Shown one piece after another: positions 25,006-33,600 of a DNA stretch of 64,000 nt; position 1 is the first letter of the stretch; each line of letters starts with the position of its first letter. The DNA is taken from assembly GCF_000213975.1 (NCBI RefSeq), contig NZ_GL892076.1, forward strand, positions 1,377,337-1,441,336. Direction: 5' to 3'. The position numbers were made by a program, and so were the translations under genes. The notes beneath the pieces are model-generated. The model was not told where the DNA came from, did no database searches, and saw only the letters and a list, made by a program, of their open reading frames with translations. This DNA comes from Centipeda periodontii DSM 2778. Lineage in GTDB: Bacteria; Bacillota; Negativicutes; Selenomonadales; Selenomonadaceae.

Positions 25006-26354
25006 CAGTCGTCTCCAAAATAGGCAAGCGCCTTTTTCGCGAAACTCTTAAGGACGAAAAGGATCACGCGGTCACCCGGCAGGAGCTCCGTCATGCCGTT
25101 CGGGATCGCTGCCTCCTCGTTGCGTACATAGGCACAGACGAGGCATTCACGCGGGAGATTCGCATTCATCAATTTCTTTCCGACAACGGAAGCGCCGGAA
25201 CTGACAATCACCTCGAGCGCCTCCGCACGGGCTCCCTCAAGGAGAGTCACGCGCGTCACATCGCCGCCGCGCGCGTAGGCAAGCACCTCGCTCGCCGAGA
25301 GCAAACGCGCCGAAAGCGCGATGTTGACGCCGACCTTCTCCATGAGATCGATGTACTCATTGCGGTCGACGCGCACGACCGTCTTGATCTTATTGTCCGA
25401 GAGGTGGCGCGCGAGGAGGGCAAGCATCAGGTTCAGCTTGTCATCCTCCGTCAGGCAGACGATGACATCCGCCTCTGCGACACCCTCCTCCGTCAGCAGG
25501 TCGATGTCTGTGCCGTCCCCGCAGATCGCGAGTCCCGCCGTCAGCTTTTCCGCGAGCAACTCGCAGCGTTCGCGGTCCCGGTCGATGACCTTTACCTGCA
25601 CGCCCTGCTGTTCGAGGAGGAGAGCGAGCCCACGCCCCGTTCGTCCTGCGCCGATGATGGCGGCACGTTTCAATTTGTGCGTGTCGCTCGGTACGAGGCT
25701 CTGACTGAACTCTTCGATGCGGTCGGGCAGACCGATGAAGTAGGCATTGTCCCCGGGGAGGAACATATCGTCGCCGTGCGGGATAATCATGCGGTGATCA
25801 CGGAAGATCAGCCCTGCGAGCACGCCGTGCGGGAGTTTCAGCTCCTTGAGCGGCTTGCGAGCGATGACCGAGCGGCGGCGGATGCGCGTCTCGAAGAGGC
25901 GCACCTTACCCTGCGCGAAATCCTCCACGTTGAGCGCGGCGGGCGTCATGAGGATGCGGTTGATTTCATTTGCCGTGATGAGCTCCGGATTGAGTACAAG
26001 GTCGATATCAAAATTTTCCTTGAGGTATCTGCCTGCCTCCACGGTAAAGCCCATGTCGCGGATGCGTGCAATCGTATGCGTGATGCCGTGCTTCTTTGCG
26101 AGCACACAGGCGACAATGTTCACCTCGTCGCTGTCTGTGACGGCGATGAGGATGTCCGCGCTCCTGATATCGGGATCGTTCATCGTGAGCGGGCTGGCGA
26201 TATTCGCCTCGATCGTCAGCACGTCGAGCGTCGTCTTTGCCGCCTCGAGCTGGCTTTCCTCGCCGTCCACCACGACGACATCCATGCCCTCCTCTGAGAG
26301 CAGCGCGGCAATGCTGTAGCCAAGCCTCCCCGCTCCCGCAATTACGATACGCAC
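25005..26354 (-). CDS. trkA: Trk system potassium uptake regulatory protein TrkA
   Basis: A 449-residue cytoplasmic gating protein with two RCK units in tandem. The first NAD-binding fold is at the N-terminus (RIVIAGAGRLGYSIAALL), the second near 230 (AAIIGAGRTGRGLALLL), and each is followed by a TrkA-C domain. The GTG at 26354 is chosen because AGGAGG lies just upstream; the longer open frame to 26420 has no support. It is the first gene of the operon with two channel subunits. Divergent from rpsF across about 200 bases; a TATACT hexamer upstream may be its -10. Confidence 0.94.
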   Translation of the reverse strand: MRIVIAGAGRLGYSIAALLSEEGMDVVVVDGEESQLEAAKTTLDVLTIEANIASPLTMNDPDIRSADILIAVTDSDEVNIVACVLAKKHGITHTIARIRDMGFTVEAGRYLKENFDIDLVLNPELITANEINRILMTPAALNVEDFAQGKVRLFETRIRRRSVIARKPLKELKLPHGVLAGLIFRDHRMIIPHGDDMFLPGDNAYFIGLPDRIEEFSQSLVPSDTHKLKRAAIIGAGRTGRGLALLLEQQGVQVKVIDRDRERCELLAEKLTAGLAICGDGTDIDLLTEEGVAEADVIVCLTEDDKLNLMLALLARHLSDNKIKTVVRVDRNEYIDLMEKVGVNIALSARLLSASEVLAYARGGDVTRVTLLEGARAEALEVIVSSGASVVGKKLMNANLPRECLVCAYVRNEEAAIPNGMTELLPGDRVILFVLKSFAKKALAYFGDD

Positions 26355-26425
26355 AATGATTCCCTCCTGCGTCTGATAAATATAAAGAAGTATATCATAG
26401 ATTGCCCGCAAGTGAAACAAAAGTC

Positions 26426-26454
26426 TTGCGTGTGACGTTCAAACATGTTATACT
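26426..26454 (+). promoter_or_regulatory. Candidate promoter of rpsF-ssb-rpsR
   Basis: -10 TATACT (26449-26454) with -35 TTGCGT (26426-26431), spacing 17 bp. This leaves a leader of roughly 90 bases before rpsF, long enough to hold the S6:S18 autoregulatory site found in other bacteria, which I cannot confirm by eye. Confidence 0.5.
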
Positions 26455-26550
26455 AACCCCTGTCGCGTGAGCGTCTATTCGTGCGCGCTCGCAAAGAATA
26501 ACTCTGCCACACGTCAAGTGATGGCCACAGACCGAAGAGGAGGTGATTTC

Positions 26551-26844
26551 GTGAGATTGTACGAAGTCATATTTATTGTGAAGCCGATGGAGGAAGAAGC
26601 GACAAACGCCGTCATCGAGAAGTTCACAAAGCTCATTCAGGCAAACGGCGGTAAGATTGAGAAAGAGGACCGCTGGGGCAAGAAGCGCCTCGCCTATGAG
26701 ATCAAGGACAACAGTGAAGGATACTACGTTCTGCTGTACGTCAATGCAGAGCCCGCCTGCGTCGCTGAGTGCGACCGCGTGATGAAGATCACGGACGAGC
26801 TTTTGAAGCACATGATCGTCCGCGCGGACGGCGTCGAGGAGTAA
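26551..26844 (+). CDS. rpsF: 30S ribosomal protein S6
   Basis: A 97-residue small-subunit protein that pairs with S18 on the platform. The family opening [15 protein letters not shown], the central [21 protein letters not shown] and the end [15 protein letters not shown] are clear. The GTG at 26551 is chosen: it follows GAGGAGGTG at good spacing, whereas the longer frame has none. Operon with ssb and rpsR, the usual bacterial arrangement. Confidence 0.97.
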   Translation: MRLYEVIFIVKPMEEEATNAVIEKFTKLIQANGGKIEKEDRWGKKRLAYEIKDNSEGYYVLLYVNAEPACVAECDRVMKITDELLKHMIVRADGVEE

Positions 26845-26880
26845 TCGACTGACGGGAATCCATGCAGGAGAGAGAAATCC

Positions 26881-27327
26881 ATGAACAGAGTCATATTGAT
26901 CGGTCGCCTTGCACGCGACCCTGAGATTCGCTACACACAGAGCGGAAAGGCGTTCTGCCGCTTCACGATCGCGGTGGATCGGCGCTTTTCGCGGGCCGCG
27001 CAGCAGGAAGGGCAGCAGACGGCGGACTTCATTCCCGTCACCTGCTGGGAAAAACTTGCCGAGATCTGCGGAAACAATCTGACGAAGGGGCGCCGTGTCG
27101 GCGTCGAGGGGCGCATTCAGGTGCGCAGCTACGACGGCAATGACGGACAGCGCAAGTACGCGACGGACGTTGTGGCGGACAATGTGGAGTTTCTCGATTC
27201 GAAGAATGCCGGAGGCTCATCGGGCGGCTATAACGCGCCAATGGGCAGCAGTACCGCGCCCGCTGCGGGCGGCGGCGCTCCGGGCATGATGGGGCCCGTA
27301 ATTCCTGACGACGACATTCCATTCTGA
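26881..27327 (+). CDS. ssb: Single-stranded DNA-binding protein
   Basis: A 148-residue protein. An N-terminal OB fold ([34 protein letters not shown]..., about 1-108) is followed by a Gly/Ala-rich flexible linker and the conserved acidic tip DDDIPF that recruits repair and replication proteins. It sits between rpsF and rpsR as in most Firmicutes. Confidence 0.97.
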   Translation: MNRVILIGRLARDPEIRYTQSGKAFCRFTIAVDRRFSRAAQQEGQQTADFIPVTCWEKLAEICGNNLTKGRRVGVEGRIQVRSYDGNDGQRKYATDVVADNVEFLDSKNAGGSSGGYNAPMGSSTAPAAGGGAPGMMGPVIPDDDIPF

Positions 27328-27370
27328 GCGCGAACGCTCAGCACATCCCGTAATAAGGAGGGACAGCGAA

Positions 27371-27604
27371 ATGATGAAACGAGATCGAGGTCGCAAGCCT
27401 CGTCGTAAGGTCTGCTCGTTCTGCGTGGACAAGGTGGATCATATCGACTACAAGGATGCCGCAAAGCTGCGCCGCTTCACGACGGAGCGTGGCAAGATTC
27501 TGCCGCGCCGCATTTCCGGCAACTGCGCGAAGCATCAGCGTCAGGTGACGCTGGCGATCAAGCGCGCGCGCAACATTGCGCTTCTTCCGTTCACAGCGGA
27601 GTAA
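27371..27604 (+). CDS. rpsR: 30S ribosomal protein S18
   Basis: A 77-residue basic protein ([17 protein letters not shown], then [29 protein letters not shown]) that binds S6. Three Cys (C in VCSFC and GNCAKH) suggest the zinc-binding variant of S18. The start is preceded by AAGGAGGGA. It is the last gene of the operon before a mini-repeat and terminator. Confidence 0.97.
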   Translation: MMKRDRGRKPRRKVCSFCVDKVDHIDYKDAAKLRRFTTERGKILPRRISGNCAKHQRQVTLAIKRARNIALLPFTAE

Positions 27605-27614
27605 AGGGAGATCT

Positions 27615-27647
27615 GAGGAATCACTGATTTTTATCCGTGATTCCTTC
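27615..27647 (+). repeat. Minimal remnant of the MITE-like repeat
   Basis: Only the two ends remain: GGAATCAC (27617-27624) and GTGATTCC (27637-27644) form a perfect 8-bp hairpin separated by 12 bases. It stands between rpsR and its terminator. Because it is so short, a chance hairpin cannot be excluded. Confidence 0.5.
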
Positions 27648-27648
27648 A

Positions 27649-27681
27649 GCGTCGCACCTCATGGGTGCGGCGCTTTTTTTT
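27649..27681 (+). terminator. Terminator after rpsR
   Basis: A 10-bp stem GCGTCGCACC/GGTGCGGCGC (one G-T pair), followed by eight T. Confidence 0.9.
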
Positions 27682-27692
27682 AAGGGGGATAT

Positions 27693-28316
27693 ATGGATCC
27701 GAAGAAGAAAGCAAAACGCGTCGGGATTGTATTCATCGCGCTCTTTATCATCGCAGGGCTTGTGCTCATGTATACGGGCAACGATGCCGTTGTGCTTGCC
27801 GTGCGGCAGAAGGAAGGCATTCTGACGGCGGAGCAGGTGAAGATGTCGTTCGACTCCGTGAGCGGGCGTCTTGTGCGCGAGGCGCAGCGCGATGCGCTCC
27901 TCGTGCAGAAAAAAGAGCTGGAAGTGGCGCGGGAACGCCTCGTTCTTCGTGCGCCCGAAGATGGAAAAGTCCTGAAGCTGCTCGCGAAGGAGGGCGAGAT
28001 GGTATCGCCGTCGCGTCCCGTCGTGCTCCTTGAGAGCAGCCGCAGCTACTATGATATCTATGTCAGCGAGGAGCAGGTGCAGAACCTCAAAGAGGGCGCA
28101 CGCATTACGGGCAAAACCGTCGCGGGTGACCGCAGCGTGACGGGCACTGTGCGCCTTGTGACGAAGGCGGCGGGCTTTGCCGACCTCAAGATGACGCGCG
28201 AAAAGAGTCAGGCGGATCTCTCCTCGTTCCAGATCCGTATCTACATCGATCCGACCGAGGGCGTTATCCCGGGCATGACGATTGGGGTGAATGAGCGTGA
28301 ATTCACTCAAAGCTGA
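27693..28316 (+). CDS. Short HlyD-like periplasmic adaptor protein
   Basis: A 207-residue protein. A cytoplasmic basic start and one membrane helix (about 10-28) are followed by a single short coiled segment and one lipoyl/barrel-sandwich half (LRAPEDGKVLKLLAKEGEMVSPSRPVVLLE), then a beta-barrel region (YYDIYVSEEQVQNLKEGARI). Normal HlyD proteins are about 300-400 residues, with a first lipoyl half before the coiled-coil hairpin; here VSGRL runs straight into the descending helix, so that part seems to be missing. It overlaps the ABC-2 permease gene by 26 bases, supporting a joint export function. Confidence 0.75.
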   Translation: MDPKKKAKRVGIVFIALFIIAGLVLMYTGNDAVVLAVRQKEGILTAEQVKMSFDSVSGRLVREAQRDALLVQKKELEVARERLVLRAPEDGKVLKLLAKEGEMVSPSRPVVLLESSRSYYDIYVSEEQVQNLKEGARITGKTVAGDRSVTGTVRLVTKAAGFADLKMTREKSQADLSSFQIRIYIDPTEGVIPGMTIGVNEREFTQS

Positions 28317-29475
28317 AATACGTTACCTTTTCTCAGGCCAGGGAATGCCGTACGAGAAAGTTTCGATCATGGTCGCGATGGTGGTCTCCCTCCTGCTCTC
28401 CGTCATGCTCGCGGGTAACTACTCGAAGGATGCGCCCGTCGTCATCATCGACCTCGACAACTCCGTCTATACACGGGAACTGGCGACGAGGATCGACGCG
28501 TCTGAGTATATGGAGGTCACGGCGATTGTCAACACGCCCGCCGATCCCGAGAGCTTCCTCTACCGCGATCAGGCGGTTGCCGTTATCTTCTTTCCGCAGG
28601 GAATCGAGAAGGATCGCTTCACGGGCACGGAGAACCACATCGGTGTCTTCTACGACAATACGAATGTGGCACAGACCGCTGAGATCAAGGAAGCGCTGAA
28701 CGAGCTTGCCGTGCTTGACAACGCCGCCGCGAATGGGGACACGGGCAGCACGAACGACGGCATTGACGGCGGCATACAGATTGCCGACCGAAACCTTTTC
28801 AGTCCGAATGCATCGACGAGCAACGCCATGGCGCTCGGTTTCCTCTTCTTCTTCGGTTCAATGTTCTATACCTTTGCGACCATCGGTATGATTCCACGTC
28901 TGCGCCTGACGGGGGAGCTTGATACGATTCTTCGCACGGGCACGCCGTGGGATCTCATCCTGCGGACACTGCCGTACGGGGCTCTTCTCATCGTTTCGTT
29001 CGCAGTCGGGCTTGCCGTACTGCGTATCTGGGGGGATCTGATCTTCTCCGGGCATCTCGTCAACTTCGTCTTTGTTCAGATCTTCTACGTCTTTGTCCTC
29101 GGCATGGTGACAACACTGACGGGATGGACGGCGGCGAACCCCGGTGTTGCAGCGAGCCGTATGATCCTCATCATCCCCGGCGGATTCATCTTCGGTGGGA
29201 CGACGGGGCCGCTCGGACACTTCTCCGACTGGGTGGTCGCTGTCTCGCATATCTGGCCGCTGACGTGGGAGTTCCACTTTACGCGCGACATCATCACGCG
29301 CGGCGCGGACTTCATGGGGTACGCCGCGACATTTGGTGCGTTCCTCATCTACATCGCCATGATCGGTATCCTCTACACGCTGAAATTTTACAGCGCAAAG
29401 AAGGAGCTCATGGAACGTGAGGCGGAAGAGCACGCGCATAAAGGCGCGAAACTCGCTCTGGAGGAGGCTGTGTGA
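28291..29475 (+). CDS. ABC-2-type transporter permease
   Basis: A 394-residue membrane protein of the ABC-2/YhgE-like class. One N-terminal membrane helix (about 25-42) precedes an extracytoplasmic domain of about 140 residues (starting APVVIIDLDNSVYTRELATRI), then five or six helices from about 190 (ALGFLFFFGSMFYTFATIGM... to FLIYIAMIGILYTLKFY). Such permeases normally need a separate ATPase; none is adjacent. It overlaps the HlyD-like gene in front by 26 bases and shares one base with the UspA gene behind (TGATG). Substrate unknown. Confidence 0.82.
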   Translation: MSVNSLKAEIRYLFSGQGMPYEKVSIMVAMVVSLLLSVMLAGNYSKDAPVVIIDLDNSVYTRELATRIDASEYMEVTAIVNTPADPESFLYRDQAVAVIFFPQGIEKDRFTGTENHIGVFYDNTNVAQTAEIKEALNELAVLDNAAANGDTGSTNDGIDGGIQIADRNLFSPNASTSNAMALGFLFFFGSMFYTFATIGMIPRLRLTGELDTILRTGTPWDLILRTLPYGALLIVSFAVGLAVLRIWGDLIFSGHLVNFVFVQIFYVFVLGMVTTLTGWTAANPGVAASRMILIIPGGFIFGGTTGPLGHFSDWVVAVSHIWPLTWEFHFTRDIITRGADFMGYAATFGAFLIYIAMIGILYTLKFYSAKKELMEREAEEHAHKGAKLALEEAV

Positions 29476-29954
29476 TGGATACGACATCCTTGATTTCTGA
29501 AATTCAAAGCCGTCCGGCACAGACGATTGTCTGTGACCGCATCCTCGTTCCGATTGACGGGTCGCCGGCGTCCATGCACGCGGTCGAGTGGGCGATCGAG
29601 CTCGCGCGTGCGGCAGATGCCGAGCTGACGATCTTAATGGTGATCGACTATGACGCACACGTCTCCGCATTCGAGCAGGTCAGCATGAGCGGCTATCTGC
29701 CCGCAGAGCTGAAGATCTCGGCATATCGCTTCCTCGCGGAGCTGATGCACGAAATTCCGCGCAGTGTTCACGCACATACACGCGTGGAGGAGGGGGACCC
29801 CGGCGAGGTCACGGTCGCCGTTGCGGCAGAGGAGGAGAGTCATCTCATCGTCATGGGCTCACGCGGCTTCGGGACATTTGAGAGCATCGCGTTCGGCAGC
29901 GTCTCCACCCATGTCAGCCGACACGCGCACTGCCCCGTGCTGCTCGCGAAATAA
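29475..29954 (+). CDS. Universal stress protein, UspA family
   Basis: A 159-residue single-domain protein. The opening DRILVPIDGSPASMHAVEWAIELA and the nucleotide motif VMGSRGFGTFESIAFGSVSTHVSRHAHCPVLL match the ATP-binding G-2x-G-9x-G(S/T) signature of the ATP-binding UspA subclass. The ATG at 29475 shares one base with the permease stop; a GTG one codon earlier is possible. Coupling to an ABC-2 permease operon is uncommon and suggests a stress or energy-linked export unit (inference). Confidence 0.9.
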   Translation: MDTTSLISEIQSRPAQTIVCDRILVPIDGSPASMHAVEWAIELARAADAELTILMVIDYDAHVSAFEQVSMSGYLPAELKISAYRFLAELMHEIPRSVHAHTRVEEGDPGEVTVAVAAEEESHLIVMGSRGFGTFESIAFGSVSTHVSRHAHCPVLLAK

Positions 29955-30044
29955 TGAATTCCTCACCTGCTCTTAAATACGCTCCAACGAAAAAGCGTTA
30001 GGGTAGTACCGAACATAAGACAAGAAGTAAAGGAGAGAACGCTC

Positions 30045-30365
30045 ATGAAGAACAAGAAATATATCGCGGGTGTCATGGCTGCGGCTCTGGGGCTTGGCAT
30101 TGCAGCGGCGTCTCCCGCTGCACAGGCGGCACCCGTTCATCAGCCGCTTGCGTATATTGACGGCGCGACGAACGAGTACAGCTTCCGCATGAAGGAAGAG
30201 GATCGCATTCACGATGAGAACGTGCGCAAGATCCGCTTCGAGTTTCAGCGCGACGGCGATCAGGCAAAGTACGACCGCGCAATGAAGGAGGAGCAGAAAC
30301 GCCACGATCAGGCGGTGAAGAAGATCAAACGGGATTACCAAAATCGGACACCATGGCGTCACTAA
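30045..30365 (+). CDS. Small secreted charged protein
   Basis: A 106-residue precursor. A clear Sec signal peptide (basic start MKNKKY, hydrophobic core, cleavage after AQA at about residue 29) leaves a mature chain of about 77 residues rich in Lys, Glu, Asp and Arg (KYDRAMKEEQKRHDQAVKKIKRDYQNR), likely a single long helix. No family recognised. A strong site (AAAGGAGAG) precedes the ATG. It ends at a strong terminator and lies in front of the giant adhesin; a role in the envelope is likely but unproven. Confidence 0.75.
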   Translation: MKNKKYIAGVMAAALGLGIAAASPAAQAAPVHQPLAYIDGATNEYSFRMKEEDRIHDENVRKIRFEFQRDGDQAKYDRAMKEEQKRHDQAVKKIKRDYQNRTPWRH

Positions 30366-30370
30366 GACAG

Positions 30371-30411
30371 AGGGGCTGTTGTACGAAACTTTCGTGCAGC
30401 AGCCCCTTTTA
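30371..30411 (+). terminator. Terminator, GCTGTTGCACGAA family
   Basis: A long stem AGGGGCTGTTGTACGAA with its complement ending in CAGCAGCCCC, followed by TTTTATT. It shares its stem with five other hairpins in the window. Confidence 0.85.
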
Positions 30412-30499
30412 TTCATAATAAGGGCGAGAAATGAGATGTTATCTATTTAATGTAAGACATTCGTCCTATTTTAATCAATCCAATGCTGTGCTAAAATAA

Positions 30500-30566
30500 A
30501 GGAACCATTGATTAAACAGGGGTTGGTGGCAGATTCTTAAAATGAATGTTTTATCAGTCTGTCCCT
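30500..30566 (+). repeat. Diverged short copy of the MITE-like repeat in the adhesin leader
   Basis: The left end AGGAACCATTGATTAAAC and right end TTTTATCAGTCTGTCCCT resemble the terminal repeats with several substitutions, about 67 bp apart. It ends 36 bases before the adhesin start codon, inside the leader region. The rest of 30412-30602 holds no gene. Confidence 0.5.
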
Positions 30567-30602
30567 ATCATGGATGGTGGCAATACGCAGGGAGGAATAC
30601 TT

Positions 30603-33600
30603 ATGTCAAGAGAATCGCAAGCGCGTCGGTTGGCTCTTTCCGTCGCAGTCGCTCTGTCCGCAGGAGGAGGCGCACTGTTCCCGGTTATGCCGCACGCATC
30701 CGCTGCCGATGTGACGGGGAACAATGTAACAGTGAACAGCCCGTCAGATCCGCTGTTGACGGCGCCCGGCATCTCGGGCGGCGAGATCAGCTCGTATACG
30801 GATGCGGGAAACGTGACGGGCAATATACTGACGCTGGACGGCGTCACGTATAACTTGGGCGGTCCTGTTCATGGCGGTGTTACCATCGGCACGGGCAACG
30901 CACAGGGCAACAAACTCTACCTCCAAAACGGTGCCGATGTCCTTGGAAGCACACTGGGCGGAACGGCGCAGAGCGGCGGCAATGCCACCGGCAACGAAAT
31001 CCATATTACAGGGGCAACAACAAACGCCAGAGGACTCTATATCGCCGGTGGTATGACCTATGGACCAAGCGGGGATGTCGAAACGAACAAGGCGGTCATG
31101 AGCGACGGGACAGCCGCCCGACTCTACGGCGGTCTTGTTGCCGGCGCCAATTCGACGGGCAACGCCACGGGCAATATAGTAGAGCTTTCGGGCGGTACCG
31201 TGAACAACAATGTGGCGGGCGGTACAATCATGGGTCCGAGCGCAAATTCGCAGGGGACGGGCAATGTTGCATCCAATACGGTGACCATCACAAATGGTAC
31301 TGTGAATGGTAAGACGTATGGCGGTACGACACAGGGCACTGGCTCCGTGACGAGCAATACGGTTACGGTCAGCGGAACGAGCACCATTCTGCATGATGTC
31401 CTTGGCGGACGCTCGCAGACAGGCGATGCTTCGACCAATATCCTGAACTTCCAAGGTGCGACGGCGGACAATCTGATTGGCGGTCGCGTTGCGGGCACGA
31501 ATGCGGCGGGCAATGCTGCGACGAATACCGTCACCGTTACGAGCGGCACAATCAATAATGACGTACGCGGCGGCGAGATCGTTGCACCCTCGGCGACCGG
31601 AAACGTCTCCGGGAACATCGTCAACATCAATGGCGGTACCATTGGCGGGACAGTCACTGCCGGCCACAATATGGGCACGGGCAAGGCTGATGGGAACGAG
31701 ATCCACATTACAAACGGCTCGATCACGGGCGTTGTCACGGGCGGTCATGGTACCCATGCGGGCGAGGTGTCGGGCAACAAGGTCAACGTCACGAACGGTA
31801 CGCTCTCGGATAATATCATCGGTGGGTTTGCCGAAGATACGGGGACGGCATCGGCGAACAAGGTCACCATCACGGGCGGTACGCTTGGCGGCAATACGAT
31901 TGACGGCGGCTTCAGCGTCAATGGAGCGGCGTCCGGCAATACGGCGACCGTCGGCGGCATCTCCTTTGCCGGTGTGGTTACGGGCGGACGCGGCGGTGCG
32001 GGCGCAGATACGAACAAGGTATTCCTCAAGAACAGCGCCGGTATCACAGGGAATGCGTACGGCGGTCGTGTTCTGAGCAACGGCAATGTCACGGGCAACG
32101 AACTGACCATTGAGGCGAGCGGTGCGACGGTGTCCGGTGTTGCTGTCGGCGGACAGAACGACGTTGCGGCTGGCGACGTTACGGACAACAAGGCATATAT
32201 GAACGCCGGATCGGCGGCTCGGCTCATCGGCGGTGTGGTCAATGGCGTCAGCGCAACGGGCAAGGCATCGGGCAACCGTGCCGAGGTGTCGGGCGGCTCA
32301 AGTGCCTTTATTGCAGGCGCTTTGATCAGTGATACCGGAGCGACGGGCGAGGCTTCGGACAACCACGCCGTTGTCAGCGGCGCGAATGCCCCACTTGGCA
32401 GCATCTATGGCGGCATCACGAACGGTTCGGGTGCGGCGAAGGACAATACAGCAACGATCAGCGGTTCCATCACCGCCAATGATGTTGTCGGCGGGCAGTC
32501 CGTGACGGGCAATGCCGAGGGGAATAAAGCCAGCTTTACACAGGCGACGGTGACCAATGTGCGCGGCGCACGCATCACAGGAAGCGGCACGGGCAGTGCC
32601 ATCAATAACGAGGCAACGATTGCGGGCGGCTGGGTGACGGGCGCTGCGGCAGGTGCCGAGATTCAGGGTGCTGCGACCGGCGCCGTGCAGGACAATACAC
32701 TGACGGTCACGGGCGGCACGGTCAGCGGCGACAGCTACGGCGGCGTCACGAGCGGTACGGGTGATGCCGTCGGCAACGGGGTCGTTGTGAGCGGCGGCAG
32801 TACGAGCCTGAACGATGTATACGGCGGGTCTTCTGCCGGAGGAAACGCCAAAAAGAACTATGTGACCTATAGTGAGGCGACTGCCGTGAATCTTACGGGC
32901 GGTCGTGCTCAGAGCGGCGCGGGTGCTGTCTCGGACAATAAGGTCGAGATGACGGGCGGTTCGGTTACGAATGACGTTACCGGAGGTCTGAGCTATGGGT
33001 CCGGCACGGTGGAAAAGAATGAGGTCAAGATCTCTGGCGGTATGGTCGGCGGGACTATCCTTGGCGGACAAAATATCGGCACGGGCGCGGCATCGTCGAA
33101 TATTGTAGAGCTGACAGGCGGCACGATCAATGCGGCTGTTTACGGCGGCTGGGCGAACAGCGGAGTTGCTGACAGCAACAAAGTTACGGTCAAGAAGGAT
33201 GTTACGGGCAATATCTTTGGCGGAAATGCAAGCGGCAGTGCCTCTGGGAACACGGTTGACCTCGTCGGCACTGTGACAGTTTCGGGATCTGTTGTTGGCG
33301 GTCAGGGAAGCACGGCAAACAACAATACGGTCAACCTCGGCGCCGCGAGTGTTTCGAGCGCTGTTACGGGCGGCTCAGGCTCTGCGACGGGCAACAATAC
33401 GGTCAATATGGATGGCTCCACGGTCGGCGGTGTCATTACCGTCGGCTCTGGGGGCGGTACGGGCAATACGCTGACGGTGAAGGGCACGAACAGTGCCGGC
33501 AATATCACGGGCTTCCAAAAGGTCAGCTTCGACCTTTCCACAGCGTCCACGACCAATCCGATGCTGAACATTACGAACGGTTGGGGAACCTCATTTAACT

